The position numbers were made by a program, and so were the translations under genes. DNA of 42,926 nt, taken from the NCBI GenBank assembly GCA_026414975.1, contig JAOAHZ010000013.1, positions 1 to 42,926 of the forward strand, given 5' to 3'. The notes under the pieces are model-generated. The model did not search any database, was not told the DNA's origin, and saw only the letters and a list, made by a program, of their open reading frames with translations. This DNA comes from Bacteroidia bacterium. Its GTDB lineage: Bacteria; Bacteroidota; Bacteroidia; SpSt-205. Positions 32,768 to 41,109 of this stretch are shown here, piece after piece. Position 1 is the first letter of the stretch, and each line of letters starts with the position of its first letter.

Positions 32768-35088
32768 GACACGTCCTGCGGTTTATAGGGGGGGCTGTCT
32801 TGGGATTGGGTATGGTTCTGGGTGTTATTTTGACCCTCATCTATGTCTCCAAAGAGAAGCTGCTAACCTGGGTTATCAAGGAACTGGGGCGCTCGTTCTC
32901 AGCTAAGATTCAGCTCACGGCTGTAGAGGTTGGTTCTTTGCGAGCTCTTCCTGATTTAGGGTTGCGATTGCGGGACTTTACCCTCCAGACCAAGGGCGGG
33001 GATACGCTCTTCATAGCTAAAAGGGCGGAACTGCACCTCAACCTCTGGCAGGCTCTCTTTAGGGAGAACTACCGCATCCAAGCCCTCACTTTAGAGGAGC
33101 CGACCGTTTGGCTGGTCTATGACAAGGCGGGGCGGACAGCATGGGAACAGGTTTTCCAGACGCCAGAGCGGCCCGCCGATGAACCATCCCCTTGGGCCTT
33201 AGAACGAGTATGGGTACAGCATGGCCGTTTTATCTATCGGGATGACCAAGCTGATTTCAGGTTGTATCTCGTAGTCTCCTCCTTAGGCAGCTCTATTGAG
33301 GGTCAGGGTGATAAACTCTACATTCAGGGAACAGCAGAAGGCCAAGTGGAGCGCTTTACCTACCGAAAGAAAAAGTGGCTTTATGATCAACCCTTTCGGC
33401 TGGGGGGAGAAATCACCCATGAAGAAGGGTGGCTCTTATTTTCTCCGATTCGGGTAGGTGTGGCAGGCGTTCTCATGAGGGTGGAAGGGGGCATCAAGCT
33501 AAGCGGCTTGCGTCCGGAGCTATCTCTGCGAGTCCGAAGCTTAGACATAGACATGGATAGAGTCAAGGCTCTATGGCAGGAGGCTTCTCCCTGGCTGAGT
33601 CAGTTAAGTGGAGCTCTCAAGGGGGAGGGGGAAATTTTAGGTCCTGTAGGTAAAGGCAAGCTGCCCCGCCTCTACCTCAAAGCCGAGCTTCGTACCGATA
33701 AGCCCTTTTCGGCCGAGGGCTATATTTGCCATGCTCTTTATGCGAAGGGGCGGCTGCACTGGGATCCTGGCCTACCTCGAAAAAGCGCCCTGGACATAGA
33801 CACCTTGTGCTTTATCGGGGGAGATGCCGATACAGTGTATCTACGGGGTAGATATGGCTTCTATTCGGAGGAGCTTTCAGCTTCTTTCCACACTCGCCTC
33901 AATCTCACTCTCTTGAGCCAATGGTACCGTTCTCAAATAGATTCCCTCTCAGGCCTCCTTTATGCTAAGGGTTCCATTCGTCGCCTGGGGCAAAAATGGC
34001 TTCTCTCAGGCGAGGGGCAGCTTAGCGAAGCCAGCCTCAGAGAAGCTCAAATCAAGTTCGTCTCCTTTAAGCTTTCTCCAGAGCGAATAGTGCTTACAGA
34101 CTTAGATGGGCGGTACGGTCAGATGACCCTAAAAGCCTCAACCCTGAGTGTAGAATCTTACGCTCGCCTCTGGGATAGTGCAGCTCCCCCAGCTTATGTC
34201 ACAGGAGATGTATATGTATCGTCTCTCGCTTATGCCCCTGACACGACTCAGAGCCGCTCTTATTTTGAATGGGGGGGCGATCTGTCTGTCCGAGTGGATA
34301 CCTTTCGGTGGGGGAATGTAGTCTTAGGCCCTATTCGGGCTCGGCTCGTGAAAGAGGGCAACGCTCTCCAAATGAAAGGGTTGCATCTGAGGGGTGTGGG
34401 TGGAGGAGAGATAAGATTGGAGGGGCTCTACTCTCCCGCCCGAATAGAAGGGGAAGGTGATTTCAGTCAGATAGACCTCGCCTACCTACACAGACAGCTG
34501 CCTCAGTTGGATACTCTTTTCCCGCTTCTTCGGCATATAAGGGGTATAGCTAATGGTCACTTTCAGGTTTCACTGCCTTTTCGCGGGGACAGGCTTGCAT
34601 GGGCAGAAGCCGCAGGCCGCCTAAGCCTTTCACTCCAAAACGTCATAGTGGTAGAGAGCCCTTATACATATGAACTCTTCTCCTTAGTGCCTCTGACTGA
34701 CTTTCGCCGTATAGAAGTGGGCCGAGTGGAAACTGGCCTGTCTCTCCAAGAAGGGGTGCTCCGCACGGACACCACATGGGTTCGGGCGAATCGCTGGTGG
34801 ATGCGTATCGCTGGGGCGCATACCCTTCAGGGGGATTTGTATTATGACCTTTTGGTAGAGGTGCCTCGGATTGTCTTGGATAAGAGTACCCAGCGCGTGG
34901 CGGAATATATTCAGGAAAGCGAAGGGGATCGGTTGCGGTTGGCTATTCTGATAACTGGTACAGCTGAGAACCCCCGTTTCTCATGGAAGCCTGCGGGGAG
35001 GAGCTTACAACAGCCCTCGCCTATATCCGCTCCTTCTGAGAAGCAGAAACCGACTCGACGCAGGACTTTACCGGTGGAAGAGCGATAA
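32764..35088 (+). CDS. AsmA-family protein
   Basis: A 774-residue protein with an N-terminal membrane helix (VLGLGMVLGVILTLIYV) and then the AsmA start pattern: VIKELGRSFSAKIQLTAVEVGSLRALPDLGLRLRDFTL and LFIAKRAELHLNLWQALF. The rest is repetitive beta structure with a second AsmA-like segment toward the C-terminus (YYDLLVEVPRIVLDK...LRLAILITGTAENPRFSWKP). AsmA-type proteins bridge the periplasm and are thought to carry phospholipids to the outer membrane. It overlaps the transglycosylase by four bases, linking lipid delivery and wall synthesis. It is the last gene before the G-rich hairpin. Confidence 0.83.
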   Translation: MRHVLRFIGGAVLGLGMVLGVILTLIYVSKEKLLTWVIKELGRSFSAKIQLTAVEVGSLRALPDLGLRLRDFTLQTKGGDTLFIAKRAELHLNLWQALFRENYRIQALTLEEPTVWLVYDKAGRTAWEQVFQTPERPADEPSPWALERVWVQHGRFIYRDDQADFRLYLVVSSLGSSIEGQGDKLYIQGTAEGQVERFTYRKKKWLYDQPFRLGGEITHEEGWLLFSPIRVGVAGVLMRVEGGIKLSGLRPELSLRVRSLDIDMDRVKALWQEASPWLSQLSGALKGEGEILGPVGKGKLPRLYLKAELRTDKPFSAEGYICHALYAKGRLHWDPGLPRKSALDIDTLCFIGGDADTVYLRGRYGFYSEELSASFHTRLNLTLLSQWYRSQIDSLSGLLYAKGSIRRLGQKWLLSGEGQLSEASLREAQIKFVSFKLSPERIVLTDLDGRYGQMTLKASTLSVESYARLWDSAAPPAYVTGDVYVSSLAYAPDTTQSRSYFEWGGDLSVRVDTFRWGNVVLGPIRARLVKEGNALQMKGLHLRGVGGGEIRLEGLYSPARIEGEGDFSQIDLAYLHRQLPQLDTLFPLLRHIRGIANGHFQVSLPFRGDRLAWAEAAGRLSLSLQNVIVVESPYTYELFSLVPLTDFRRIEVGRVETGLSLQEGVLRTDTTWVRANRWWMRIAGAHTLQGDLYYDLLVEVPRIVLDKSTQRVAEYIQESEGDRLRLAILITGTAENPRFSWKPAGRSLQQPSPISAPSEKQKPTRRRTLPVEER

Positions 35089-35124
35089 GCGAGGATGGGG
35101 TTTTGAGTTGGGATGGTGGTTTTT

Positions 35125-35179
35125 TTTGAGGGGGGGGCGGGGGGGGGCGCAAGCGGCCCCCCCCGCCCCCCCCCTCAAA
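35125..35179. terminator. Extreme G/C-run hairpin between convergent genes
   Basis: Left arm: TTTGA, then eight G, C, nine G. Right arm: eight C, G, nine C, then TCAAA. The two fold into a roughly 23-bp stem with one bulge and a small loop around GCAAGC. It contains the stop codon of the glycosyltransferase (35175-35177) and lies after the AsmA stop at 35088, so it probably terminates both transcripts. The G runs could also form a quadruplex. Confidence 0.78.
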
Positions 35180-36296
35180 TACCTTTCCCAAAACTTACAA
35201 TCTGCTCTGCGAAGGTGCGCCAACTGTATTTAGCCTTACCCGCTCTCAGGCCCTGCACAAACCGTTCAGAAGGTGTCTCCAAGAGCCGTTCTATAGCTTC
35301 AGCTAAAGATTCGCTATCCGGCTCGCAGCAAAATCCAGTTTCTCCATCGGTTACCATCTCCGAGAGTCCTCCCACCCGCGTAACTATCATCGGCTTCTCG
35401 AAGTAGTAGGCTATCTGCGTTACGCCGCTTTGGGTGGCGCTTCGGTAGGGTTGGATGACCGCATCGGCGGCACAGAAGTAGTATTTGACCTGTTCGTCGG
35501 GAACAAACCCCTCATGAAATAGTACTGTTTCCTTGGCTCTCGGAGACTCTAAAAGCGGACGATACTTGTCGTAAGGTTCGTAGAGCTCGCCTGCAATCAA
35601 AATCTTGACATCCGTGAAGCGATACAATCGCTGGGCGAGCCAAGCCTCCAGCAGAAGGTCCAGCCCCTTATAGGCTCGGATGAGTCCAAAGAAGAGAAGG
35701 TAGCGGTAAGCAGGATTTAATCCAAGCGCATCGCAGGCTTCCTGCTTGGATACAGCGGGGCCATAGTGGTCGTATATCGGATGAAATAGAAGACGCAGCG
35801 GTTTTTGGGTCAAACGCTTCCATTCCTCCGCAACAGCCGCCGTCATAGCTACGGCCCCATCTACCGCACGGATGAAATAGCGAGTAAAAGCCTTATCTCC
35901 GGGTCGTCTTTCGTGGGGAATAACATTATCTAAGATAGCGAGCCTTCGGGCTGTCTTAGGAGCTAAGTAGAGAACACTGCCTAAGCTTAACCCCATCACA
36001 GGCAGCCAAAACTTAGCGATAACTAAATCAGGCTCCCAGTGCTGAAGCTGGCGTCCCGTTCTCCACCATGAGAGAGGTTCTATAGAGTGTAGAGTACGCT
36101 GAATGTCTAAGTCTGCTGGGGGAGGGCCAGAGCGAAGTTGAGTCTTGCCTGGGAATAGCCATGTAGGGTACTGGACGGTAAAAGTATATAACCGAACCTC
36201 ATGTCCTAAGCTCATGAACTCTCGGGCTAAGCGTTCATTGAAAGCAGCCAATCCTCCCCGAAAGGGATAAGCTGAACCTACGATGGCAATCCGCAC
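35175..36296 (-). CDS. Glycosyltransferase family 4 (GT-B fold)
   Basis: A 373-residue protein. N-terminal glycine-rich loop MRIAIVGSAYPFRGGLAAFNERLA; C-terminal Rossmann domain with RYLLFFGLIRAYKGLDLLLEA, VLFHEGFVPDEQVKYYFCAADAVIQPYRSATQSGVTQIAYYF, and VGGLSEMVTDGETGFCCEPDS. This is the layout of GT4 retaining enzymes; the E-x7-E-like region is QPYRSATQSGVTQIAYYFEKP. It probably adds a sugar to a surface polysaccharide or lipid; acceptor and donor are unknown. The start is GTG at 36296, four bases after TACTTTTG. Confidence 0.9.
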   Translation of the reverse strand: MRIAIVGSAYPFRGGLAAFNERLAREFMSLGHEVRLYTFTVQYPTWLFPGKTQLRSGPPPADLDIQRTLHSIEPLSWWRTGRQLQHWEPDLVIAKFWLPVMGLSLGSVLYLAPKTARRLAILDNVIPHERRPGDKAFTRYFIRAVDGAVAMTAAVAEEWKRLTQKPLRLLFHPIYDHYGPAVSKQEACDALGLNPAYRYLLFFGLIRAYKGLDLLLEAWLAQRLYRFTDVKILIAGELYEPYDKYRPLLESPRAKETVLFHEGFVPDEQVKYYFCAADAVIQPYRSATQSGVTQIAYYFEKPMIVTRVGGLSEMVTDGETGFCCEPDSESLAEAIERLLETPSERFVQGLRAGKAKYSWRTFAEQIVSFGKGI

Positions 36297-36300
36297 CCAT

Positions 36301-36308
36301 CAAAAGTA
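36301..36308 (-). promoter_or_regulatory. TACTTTTG -7 box of the GT4 gene
   Basis: Exact TAnnTTTG match ending four bases before GTG 36296. An out-of-frame ATG lies in between, so the box supports the GTG. Confidence 0.66.
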
Positions 36309-36398
36309 GGAGGGTTGCTGCTGAGCGGATGGGGGCTATGACTTCAGGTCGGCGTTGTAGAGACCGAAGCTGGGGCGGAACTCGTATTATTGGCGACC

Positions 36399-37646
36399 AT
36401 GTTAGAGACCAGGATTCTGCTCATCGGCAGTGAGCTGACAGAAGGGCGCATCGCAGACCAAAATGGAAGGTTTTTGGCTGCTGAGCTTACAGATTTGGGC
36501 TTTTTTGTGAGAGATATTCAGATGGTGCCGGATGACAAGGTTCAGCTTCGGGCTGTCATGCAAGAGATGCTGGCAAGCGGAGTGGCTCTTATCTTGTCCT
36601 CTGGAGGGCTTGGACACACAAGCGATGACCTCACGGCTGTTCTATGGGCAGAAGTGCTACGGGATAGTCTTGTGCTATCGGAGGAGATGCTGGCTCACCT
36701 TCAAAAGCAGTTGCATGCTCGAGGGATTTCTTCTCTGCCGTATTTAGAGCGATATGCTCTTGTTCCAGAGCGTGGAAAAGCGTTCGTCAATCCGATTGGT
36801 TTGGCTCCGGCGTTGTGTTGGGAGCGGGATTCGCAGATGGTATGGGCTCTACCGGGTCCTCCCTCTGAACTACGGGCCATCTGGTATGCATCTATCAAGC
36901 CGAAGCTGCAGGAGCGCTTTCCGCTTCGTCCGCCTAAGCAGTACCTCGTTCGGACTACGGGTATATCTGAGAGTCGGCTTTCTGCGCTTATAGATTCATG
37001 GGAGAAAGCTCTGCCTGATACTTTTCGGTTAGCCTACAATCCCTCTTGGGAGGGGGTAACTCTTCGTCTTCGGGCTCCGGCTGATACCGAGACCGACCTG
37101 ATCCTGGATCGGGTAGAAGAGCTGCGTGCCATCCTTCGCCCATACATCTATGCGGAGGGAGATATCTCCTTATCTGAGGCTCTTCTCCAGCTTATGAAGG
37201 AAAAAGGGCTTTCCTTGGCTATCGCTGAGAGTTGCACAGGCGGCGCTCTATCTGCCGAAATAGTGAAAGTCGCAGGAGCCTCTGAAGTTCTAATGGGTGC
37301 TGTGGTAGCCTACGCAAACTTGCTCAAGCAGCAGCTATTGGGGGTGTCTCCTTACACCTTAGAGACTGAAGGCGCCGTAAGCGAAGCCACAGCATTACAA
37401 ATGGCAGAAGGAGCCCGAAAAGTAGCATCAGCCGATATAGGTCTCTCTACAACTGGTATCGCAGGACCTGCTGGCGGCTCTCCAAACAAGCCGGTTGGAA
37501 CTGTATGGATCGGCCTATCTACCCCTTGGGGAGCCTCCGCTAAAAAGTATAACTTTTCGGGCGATAGACAAACCATTATTCAGCGTGGCGTTGCTGCAGC
37601 GCTTAGTTTTCTATGGCAAAACTTGACTCGCAACCTATACTCTTAG
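36399..37646 (+). CDS. cinA: CinA family protein (nicotinamide-nucleotide amidase / competence-damage protein)
   Basis: A 415-residue two-domain CinA. The N-terminal MoaB/MogA-like COG1058 domain includes LLIGSELTEGRIADQNG, LSSGGLGHTSDDLT and ALPGPPSELRA. The C-terminal PncC-like NMN deamidase domain includes LAIAESCTGGALSAEIVKVAG, VVAYANLLKQQLLGVS, GAVSEATALQMAEGAR and TGIAGPAGGSPNKPVGTVWIG. It recycles NMN and ADP-ribose derivatives. The ATG at 36399 (MLETRILLIGSEL) matches the family start; a near-consensus TATTATTG box ends six bases before it. Transcribed on its own or with the photolyase gene 68 bp downstream. Confidence 0.95.
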   Translation: MLETRILLIGSELTEGRIADQNGRFLAAELTDLGFFVRDIQMVPDDKVQLRAVMQEMLASGVALILSSGGLGHTSDDLTAVLWAEVLRDSLVLSEEMLAHLQKQLHARGISSLPYLERYALVPERGKAFVNPIGLAPALCWERDSQMVWALPGPPSELRAIWYASIKPKLQERFPLRPPKQYLVRTTGISESRLSALIDSWEKALPDTFRLAYNPSWEGVTLRLRAPADTETDLILDRVEELRAILRPYIYAEGDISLSEALLQLMKEKGLSLAIAESCTGGALSAEIVKVAGASEVLMGAVVAYANLLKQQLLGVSPYTLETEGAVSEATALQMAEGARKVASADIGLSTTGIAGPAGGSPNKPVGTVWIGLSTPWGASAKKYNFSGDRQTIIQRGVAAALSFLWQNLTRNLYS

Positions 37647-37714
37647 CCTTACAAACTTCCCTCGGCTGACTAATCTCAACCTTGCGGCAGGCTTGATTAT
37701 TTGTTTGGGGGTAT

Positions 37715-39160
37715 ATGGGACTGCTTCTGTTGTATCCCCACCAGCTATTTCACCCGCGTTATTTTCCCTCCCCCTTAGGCGAGGTATGGCTGGTAGAAGA
37801 ACCTTTATTCTTCCATGAGCCTAAGAATGCCCCTGTTTTCCATAAGCAGAAACTCATTCTGCACCGAGCCAGTATGCGGCGCTATGAGGAGCTCCTACGA
37901 ACACAAGGTTATGCGGTAGAGTATTGGACGTATGCGACTCTTACTGCTCGTCAGGCTTTCAGAGCAAGCGAGGTGCTCTTAGAAGAGGCTCGCCGTCGCC
38001 GCTTTGATTCAGTCCATCTATTTGAGCCAGTGGATTATCTCTTAGAGCGTCGGCTGCGACGAGCAGCGCAGGCCACCGGAATCACCTTGAAGATTCACGA
38101 TACACCTGCTTTTCTCACCTCTCGCCTTCAAAATGCCGCCTATCAATCCCAGCATCAGCGCTATCATCAGACAAGCTACTACATCTGGCAGCGTAAGCGC
38201 TTGCGTATCCTTCTCACACCCGAAGGAACCCCTCAGGGCGGACGCTGGACCTACGATACCGAAAACCGAAAGCGCTTGCCCCTCCATCATCGACCCCCCT
38301 CTATTCGCCCCATCCAGCCCAATGCTTTCGTAGAAGAAGCCACGCTCTATGTGGAACAAACCTTTCCCCACGCTTGGGGTGCTCCCGGACCATGGTGGCT
38401 CCCCACCTCCCATGAGGAAGCAGAGCAGTGGTTGGAGGATTTTCTCAAAGAACGCTTACCCCATTTCGGCCCCTATGAAGATGCTTTTGAGCCTAATGAA
38501 CCCTTCCTATACCATAGCGTTTTATCTCCCCTTCTCAACACTGGCTTGCTCACGCCTCAGCAAGTGATTGAACGGACGCTTCAGTACGCTGAGACCCATG
38601 ATGTGCCTCTACCTTCATTGGAAGGCTTCATTAGGCAAGTAATAGGATGGAGAGAGTACATCCGAATGGTATATGACACAGCTGGGACGACCCTGCGCCT
38701 TAGTAATCACTGGCAACACATGAATGACCTTCCAGAAGGTTTGGAAGAAGCTAACACAGGCATCCTTCCTGTGGATGCTACCTTGCGTCGTCTCTATCGG
38801 TGGGGCTACACCCATCACATAGAGCGCTTGATGGTCTTGGGGAGCTTCCTTTTCCTGAATGAGGTTTATCCCGATAAAGTCTATAGGTTTTTCATGCGCA
38901 GCTATGTAGATGCCTACGATTGGGTGATGGTGCCAAATGTGTATGGCATGAGCCAGCATGCTTCCCCTCTTATCACGACAAAACCGTACTTCTGCGGAAG
39001 CCGATACCTGTGCCGTATGAGTCATTATCCGAATGGAGAATGGGCCGCAAAATGGGACAAGCTATTTTGGGATTGGGTGCGCCGCCACCAGAATCAGCTG
39101 CGAGCCTATCCTCGTCTCATACCCCTTTTGCAAAACCCAAAGATTAAGGCCCTTTCCTAA
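37715..39160 (+). CDS. Cryptochrome/photolyase-related protein (FeS-BCP/DPRP family) lacking cluster cysteines
   Basis: A 481-residue flavoprotein. Family landmarks: an N-terminal DPRP domain (LLLYPHQLFHP...), FIRQVIGWREYIRM, SNHWQHMNDLPEG, RLMVLGSFLFLNEVYPDKVYRFFMRSYVDAYDWVMVPNVYGMSQHASP and ITTKPYFCGSRYLCRMSHYP. This is the bacterial (6-4) photolyase-like lineage (PhrB/CryB). PhrB holds a [4Fe-4S] cluster by four cysteines; here the whole protein contains only two, both in YFCGSRYLC, so a classic cluster cannot be bound. FAD-binding residues seem conserved. It may repair UV lesions or sense light. Its stop overlaps the stop of the convergent UbiA gene by three bases. Confidence 0.9.
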   Translation: MGLLLLYPHQLFHPRYFPSPLGEVWLVEEPLFFHEPKNAPVFHKQKLILHRASMRRYEELLRTQGYAVEYWTYATLTARQAFRASEVLLEEARRRRFDSVHLFEPVDYLLERRLRRAAQATGITLKIHDTPAFLTSRLQNAAYQSQHQRYHQTSYYIWQRKRLRILLTPEGTPQGGRWTYDTENRKRLPLHHRPPSIRPIQPNAFVEEATLYVEQTFPHAWGAPGPWWLPTSHEEAEQWLEDFLKERLPHFGPYEDAFEPNEPFLYHSVLSPLLNTGLLTPQQVIERTLQYAETHDVPLPSLEGFIRQVIGWREYIRMVYDTAGTTLRLSNHWQHMNDLPEGLEEANTGILPVDATLRRLYRWGYTHHIERLMVLGSFLFLNEVYPDKVYRFFMRSYVDAYDWVMVPNVYGMSQHASPLITTKPYFCGSRYLCRMSHYPNGEWAAKWDKLFWDWVRRHQNQLRAYPRLIPLLQNPKIKALS

Positions 39161-40032
39161 AACAGCCAGGGGAATTTTATCATTTCCAGTATGGTCAAGA
39201 CAGCGTAAATCCCCCCCAATCCAAGCAGCATAGGGTCTGTCAGAAGCTCGCGAGAGGGTTCGCCTGCATTTCGGATATGAGTAAGGTAGTAGTAGCGAAA
39301 AATGCCCATCACTACCACGGGCAGGGTCCCTAATAGCCAAGTGAACTGTCCATGCACGATATACAAAACATACACTACGAGGGTCAGAGTAGCCGATATG
39401 CTCATGAGCTGATCTAAGTAGTACACTGAATAACCGCGCAGACTCTTTCGGCTTTGGGTAGCTATCTCTTCAGATGGCTGTAGGATAAGCTCATAGCGTC
39501 TTTTGCCCAAGGCGAAAAAGAGCGAGAGAAAGAATACCGCCATGAAAAGGTATTCAGATACGACGATATGTCCGATAGAGGCGCCGGCGTAGATGCGCAT
39601 AAAGAAGCCAGCTGAAATGCTGAATACGTCCCAAAGCGCTAAGCGCTTGAGCCAGAAGGTATAGGCAAGGTTATTCAGGAAATAGAGGGTCAAAACAATA
39701 CCAAACGTGGCTTGCATTCCAAAAGCACTACTTAGACTGAGTACGAGCAAGAGGAGAGCAGTTAGATAGGCCGTCAGGGGAGAAATCATTCCAGAGGCGA
39801 CAGGACGATATCGCTTTTCTGGATGTTTGCGGTCGGCTTCGGCATCCCATGCATCGTTCACAGCATAAACCGCTGAGGCGGCCATGCAAAACAGCCCAAA
39901 TCCTAAGCTGGTTTCATCCCAGAGTTCCCATCGTCGCGCAAAGACCATCGGAACGAAGATGAGCCCATTCTTTACATACTGATGAGGGCGTAAAAGCTGA
40001 ATCCAGCTTAGAATCCGACGAGAAGCAGACAC
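39157..40032 (-). CDS. UbiA-family prenyltransferase
   Basis: A 291-residue membrane protein with about eight helices. The first aspartate-rich motif is NDAWDAEADRKHPEKRYRP (N-D-x-x-D-x-x-x-D), and the N-terminus is LLRPHQYVKNGLIFVP. The start R-P-x-Q-Y-x-K-N and the first motif are those of the decaprenyl-phosphate phosphoribosyltransferase-like branch (UbiA superfamily; DPPR synthase), which transfers a phosphoribosyl group to a polyprenyl phosphate. The second motif is near LGKRRYEL. It overlaps pgpA by 25 bases. Confidence 0.85.
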   Translation of the reverse strand: MSASRRILSWIQLLRPHQYVKNGLIFVPMVFARRWELWDETSLGFGLFCMAASAVYAVNDAWDAEADRKHPEKRYRPVASGMISPLTAYLTALLLLVLSLSSAFGMQATFGIVLTLYFLNNLAYTFWLKRLALWDVFSISAGFFMRIYAGASIGHIVVSEYLFMAVFFLSLFFALGKRRYELILQPSEEIATQSRKSLRGYSVYYLDQLMSISATLTLVVYVLYIVHGQFTWLLGTLPVVVMGIFRYYYLTHIRNAGEPSRELLTDPMLLGLGGIYAVLTILEMIKFPWLF

Positions 40033-40457
40033 AGAACCGTATAAAAAGCCGCAACAATATCATCCGCTAAGATGCCCCACGGCTCGGGTAGAGCCTCCAT
40101 TACATCTGCAGGCCATAGCTTGATGATGTCCCAAAAGCGAAAAAACAGGAAGCTCAGGATCATATTGGTCACAGGATTCGCTATACCCAGCGTACCTATA
40201 CCACAAAGGGCTATGATCTCATCGGCTACAAGCCAACGAGGGTCTTTCTCCCTCAAAGGAGCTACCTTCCGAAAACACCAGAGAGAAAAAGCTATCAAGA
40301 TAGCCCAGGTGGCGACTCGCCCCCCCAGAGAGAGTGAATTCATGGCTCCAATGATAGGTAAAGCTAACAGGCTTCCCCACGTGGCTGGGGCGATAGGAAG
40401 ATAACCTAAACCCAAACCGCTCAACCATATTAGGGCAAGACGCTTACTGCTAAGCAC
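40008..40457 (-). CDS. pgpA: Phosphatidylglycerophosphatase A
   Basis: A 149-residue membrane protein with LPIAPATWGSLLALP near the N-terminus (G-T-x-x-S/G region), DPRWLVADEII, FLFFRFWDIIKLWPADVME and WGILADDIVAAFYT: the conserved PgpA landmarks, including the D-E and D-D pairs that bind Mg2+. It dephosphorylates phosphatidylglycerophosphate to phosphatidylglycerol. The start is GTG at 40457, seven bases after TAACTTTG. It overlaps the UbiA-family gene, probably cotranscribed. Confidence 0.92.
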   Translation of the reverse strand: MLSSKRLALIWLSGLGLGYLPIAPATWGSLLALPIIGAMNSLSLGGRVATWAILIAFSLWCFRKVAPLREKDPRWLVADEIIALCGIGTLGIANPVTNMILSFLFFRFWDIIKLWPADVMEALPEPWGILADDIVAAFYTVLCLLLVGF

Positions 40458-40464
40458 GGGTCCT

Positions 40465-40472
40465 CAAAGTTA
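40465..40472 (-). promoter_or_regulatory. TAACTTTG -7 box of pgpA
   Basis: Exact match ending seven bases before GTG 40457, in the 28-base gap after the stop of the upstream gene. Confidence 0.64.
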
Positions 40473-40485
40473 TGCTACCCGGCCT

Positions 40486-40992
40486 TCACTCCCCGATGTA
40501 GGAGCCAAAAGTAAGGACGGACTTGAGGGTTGTACCCGGGGTGGGGTAGAAGCTGTAACGCAGGAAGATGCCATCTACGAGGGTGCTTGACCCTATTTCC
40601 ACTGACAAGATGGGGCGTAACTGCCTATCGGTAAGGGTGTTATTACCTCCATCGGTGAAGCGAAGGGTATATCCATCTAAACCTAATCCAATCTGAGCAT
40701 AGTACCGAGCCCGTGAAGGTATCTCAGCTCGTGCAGCCATGCCAGCCGCAGCACCCAAAGAGAGGGGAAGGCGAGAAGCACCGATTAGGTAAAAGAGTTT
40801 CGCTTCGCCCCAGCCTATGAGCTTGTAGGACTCACCCGAACGATATAACTCTCGGCTTAGGCCGCCCATGGCTCCTGCTGCTAAAATAGGAGGATAGAAC
40901 CCTTTGTAGAACCTCAGCAAGACCAACTCGCTCCCCATGTATAGGTCCTGAGCATGGAGAGAGGCGATCAAGAGAGCTAACCCGCTGCGCAT
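40486..40992 (-). CDS. Small secreted or outer-membrane protein, unknown function
   Basis: A 168-residue protein with a signal peptide (MRSGLALLIASLHAQ) whose end, SLHAQ, matches the AQ pattern of the other exported proteins here. The mature part alternates glycine and aromatic residues (ELVLLRFYKGFYPPILAAGAMGGL, RYYAQIGLGLDGYTLRFTDGG, DGIFLRYSFYPTPGTTLKSVLTFGSYIGE), suggesting a small beta-barrel. No family is recognised. It lies upstream of pgpA, in the same direction, and is divergent from the glycine-rich gene, 117 bp away. Confidence 0.68.
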   Translation of the reverse strand: MRSGLALLIASLHAQDLYMGSELVLLRFYKGFYPPILAAGAMGGLSRELYRSGESYKLIGWGEAKLFYLIGASRLPLSLGAAAGMAARAEIPSRARYYAQIGLGLDGYTLRFTDGGNNTLTDRQLRPILSVEIGSSTLVDGIFLRYSFYPTPGTTLKSVLTFGSYIGE

Positions 40993-41109
40993 AGGAGGAC
41001 AGATAAGTTACAACGTTTTTCGCTGTATGCATAGGATCGAGTCTGAGCTGCATGAGTCCTCTCCCATTCAGTATTGTAGGGTCAAGAAAAAGCTGTATCT
41101 TAGCGTCTG

